This document shows positions 63,301 through 64,000 of a stretch of 64,000 nucleotides of DNA, piece by piece. The notes under the pieces were generated by a model that had not been told where the DNA came from, did no database searches, and saw only the letters and a list, made by a program, of their open reading frames with translations. The translations under genes were made by a program, and so were the position numbers. The stretch comes from Isoetes taiwanensis (Eukaryota > Streptophyta > Lycopodiopsida > Isoetales > Isoetaceae): positions 7,504,001 through 7,568,000 of the forward strand of contig JAJEKV010000064.1 of assembly GCA_021234155.1 (NCBI GenBank), in the 5' to 3' direction. How positions within the stretch are numbered: the stretch's first letter is position 1; each line of letters opens with the position of its first letter.

Positions 63301-63983
63301 CTTTGTAAATAGCCAAAAAGACAGTCTTTTTTTCCCCATTGATTTTAGTCCTGTTATACTACTTGGAAGCACTAGGTGGCCAGTTTCAAAACAGAAGAAA
63401 GGCAGATCTGTAAGAAATCGAATGGAATGACAATACCAGCAAGAAGAGCATGCATCAAAAAGACGTCACAATCCACATCTCTCTTTATTACCCAAGTTCT
63501 TTACAACCTGCAGAGCTGCTAGTACAATCCTAAAGGGGCTAAGTTATGCAGGAAGTTTGCGATGATCTTAAGGGCCTCTAATTATTATATAAGAGGATTG
63601 GAACCGGAACAATGCATCTCAATGACAGAAAATCAACAAATCCTTTATTTTTGTGATGTTGTTCTCGTGTGTGGCAGGACATAAAGAAAATTTAATTTTC
63701 TTGAATTGGTTTCACGGACTAGAAGATGTCAACTTATCAATGCCCATGGCTTATTGATGCCTAAATAATATGCTGACACAATACCTATACCAGAATTTAA
63801 GAAACAATTCTTTGTCCACGAGCGAACCAGGTCAAGCATTCTATGCTCGCATGGTTCGAAGGAGTAATGCATTGAAGATGCTTGGTATGGTTCGTATTGT
63901 TCCACATCTTCTCCATCAAATAGCAAAAACGAGGATTTTGGCAGCTTGACTGTTGCATGTGGTGTTCTGTTGTAAACCTTTAT
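51296..63983 (-). CDS. POT1: POT1-like telomere end-binding protein (eight exons visible, 5' end outside window)
   Basis: Exons in transcript order are 63983-63791, 62992-62925, 62135-62050, 58052-57777, 57699-57626, 55309-55251, 54866-54663 and 51526-51296. Each junction has AG/GT sites and matching phase, giving 396 residues and TGA at 51298-51296. The first OB-fold part has [16 protein letters not shown], then YFDLCCK and VYVWDGTD. The second has GTILPVI and [14 protein letters not shown]. The C-terminal domain has [39 protein letters not shown] and [17 protein letters not shown]1 binds the single-stranded telomeric 3' overhang, caps chromosome ends and influences telomerase. No stop or shift interrupts the spliced frame. 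Introns of 4.0 kb, 2.3 kb and 3.1 kb hold retroelement debris. Confidence 0.88.
51590..52270 (-). mobile_element. LINE 3' end in a POT1 intron
   Basis: On the minus strand [20 protein letters not shown] then ILCNST and [12 protein letters not shown] match the C-terminal Cys/His region of LINE ORF2 ('..ETGR........C..C.....E...H.L..CP.Y'). A 3' UTR follows, ending near 51600-51650 in a hairpin-like GACCCAATGGGTCTTCCGTAGAC. The 3' UTR recurs in part at 52275-52470 and 55425-55640. Confidence 0.55.
51826..52470. repeat. Direct repeat of about 170 bp
   Basis: Copy one (51826-52003) and copy two (52275-52460) share CCCTATCTTGTTTTCTCTTC, GAGGTTGCTAATGTAT, GGGAGCCATCCATCATAC, CTTCATCAACAAGAAAGAAT and TTTAGGTCACTTTGACT. 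The second copy adjoins the 3' end of the copia relic. Confidence 0.8.
52470..54330 (-). mobile_element. Ty1/copia retrotransposon relic with RT deleted, in a POT1 intron
   Basis: On the minus strand the order is a Gag CCHC knuckle ([14 protein letters not shown], about 54260-54215), protease ([13 protein letters not shown], 54081-53779) and GAG-pre-integrase ([15 protein letters not shown]). Next is an integrase core (53380-52800: [45 protein letters not shown]). The integrase then joins low-complexity sequence and the extreme end of RT ([20 protein letters not shown]), so most of RT and RNase H is deleted. Frames are broken between protease and integrase. It has the same orientation as POT1. 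Confidence 0.85.
54477..54507. repeat. Poly-T run with G-rich flank
   Basis: About 25 consecutive T followed by a G run lie in the intron between POT1 exons seven and eight. This may be the reverse-complement poly-A tail of a retroposed sequence on the minus strand. Confidence 0.5.
55425..55800 (-). repeat. LINE 3' UTR-like dispersed repeat in a POT1 intron
   Basis: It shares with 51590-51830 the blocks AGACCCAT, GGACTGCAA/GGACCTGCAA, GCCTCCAAGACA and CTGATATCAGCATTT, and further on CATCAACAAG and GAAAGAA. On the minus strand each end has GGTCTCC followed by a TAGAC hairpin tail (near 55440 and 55785), resembling the LINE tails at 3.9 and 12.2 kb. Confidence 0.5.
56045..56370. repeat. Complex tandem repeat in a POT1 intron
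   Basis: CACTAATGTCTTCCCATCCT then AGTTCCTCTAGAAGGAAGA recurs about six times with variation. Two longer units include GAACAGGCTGTAAAACACAG. The outer copies carry CCTGTTAGTGCACTCTAATG. Confidence 0.8.
56375..56885 (+). pseudogene. Unrecognised broken frame inside a POT1 intron
   Basis: Two overlapping plus-strand frames (56375-56635 and 56608-56886) read [20 protein letters not shown] and [20 protein letters not shown]. The basic composition suggests protein, but I recognise no family. It is antisense to POT1. Confidence 0.2.
57301..57331. repeat. (TTTC)n microsatellite
   Basis: About six TTTC units lie in the POT1 intron between exons five and six. Confidence 0.85.
58985..60478. repeat. 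Direct repeats of about 137 bp flanking the copia RT relic
   Basis: 58985-59122 and 60338-60475 share GATGAAGC, CTTCTCAGAGTGCTAAA, GTCAACTACGCTAA, TATGACATTTAT and AACAGGTGGCAGCATATGCT. On the minus strand each begins TGTTAGAA, as an LTR might. They may be partial LTRs of the copia relic. Confidence 0.65.
59217..59367. repeat. Tandem duplication of about 73 bp
   Basis: CATTTTCTAGAATCAAAATC, CGCCATGTCTGAATCAGAAT and AGATAGTGAGT...TTGCAGTAATC occur twice in a row. One copy has TTAGACGCC and the other TTGACGCC. Confidence 0.8.
61328..61506. repeat. Tandem duplication of about 89 bp in a POT1 intron
   Basis: AAATTAGAAAG, GCACAA, ACATGGT, ATAGGACA, GATTGTCTG and TCTACATATGCTA occur in the same order in two adjacent units. 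Confidence 0.75.
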
Positions 63984-64000
63984 CTGCATATCAAATGGTT

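Overview
The window looks like nuclear DNA of a land plant, most likely a seedless vascular plant such as a fern (the lineage is an inference). The evidence is a plastid thioredoxin y gene with introns, a plastid-type accA relic, a PPR fragment, a plant-type POT1 gene, a chromovirus and Ty1/copia relics, several LINE families, a mitochondrial rRNA fragment, AT-rich intergenic DNA and long introns filled with retroelements.

Two host genes appear intact. Thioredoxin y (about 12.9-15.5 kb, plus strand) has five exons whose splice phases all agree and give 182 residues. POT1 (51.3-64.0 kb, minus strand) has eight phase-consistent exons here and a 5' end beyond the window. Its introns hold two copia relics, LINE 3' ends and tandem repeats. 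Broken host-derived pieces are an accA pseudogene (9.7-10.7 kb), a PPR fragment (8.9 kb) and a histone H3-like pseudogene (24.0-24.5 kb) downstream of a long unrecognised ORF.

Region by region: 1-3.5 kb, nothing convincing. 3.5-5 kb, a LINE 3' end, a hairpin/TATA cassette and small repeats. 5-8.5 kb, AT-rich DNA with a 140-bp foldback and a pair of inverted termini. 8.8-15.5 kb, PPR and accA relics, then thioredoxin y. 15.5-22.9 kb, mitochondrial rRNA fragment, tandem repeats and a decayed L1-like LINE. 23-26.1 kb, the H3-like pseudogene and unrecognised broken ORFs. 26.1-30 kb, two head-to-tail LINEs of one family, the second with an 881-codon reverse-transcriptase ORF. 30.6-32.8 kb, a decayed DUF7869-like gene. 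33.8-42.3 kb, the most unusual tract: two copies of one promoter, a small acidic spliced gene, an unrecognised coiled-coil/Gly-rich ORF, a broken coding tract with an FCP1-like phosphatase relic, and many CACGC...GCGTG palindromes. 42.9-46.9 kb, a chromovirus with an internal deletion. 47.2-47.7 kb, a second palindrome family. 48-50.7 kb, LINE relics. 51.3-64 kb, POT1.

The best candidates for something undescribed are the two clusters of short palindromes with conserved arms and variable centres (33.8-41.8 kb and 47.2-47.7 kb), including an imperfect palindrome of about 180 bp, and the duplicated promoter beside the first cluster. All calls were made by reading the sequence, without database searches.
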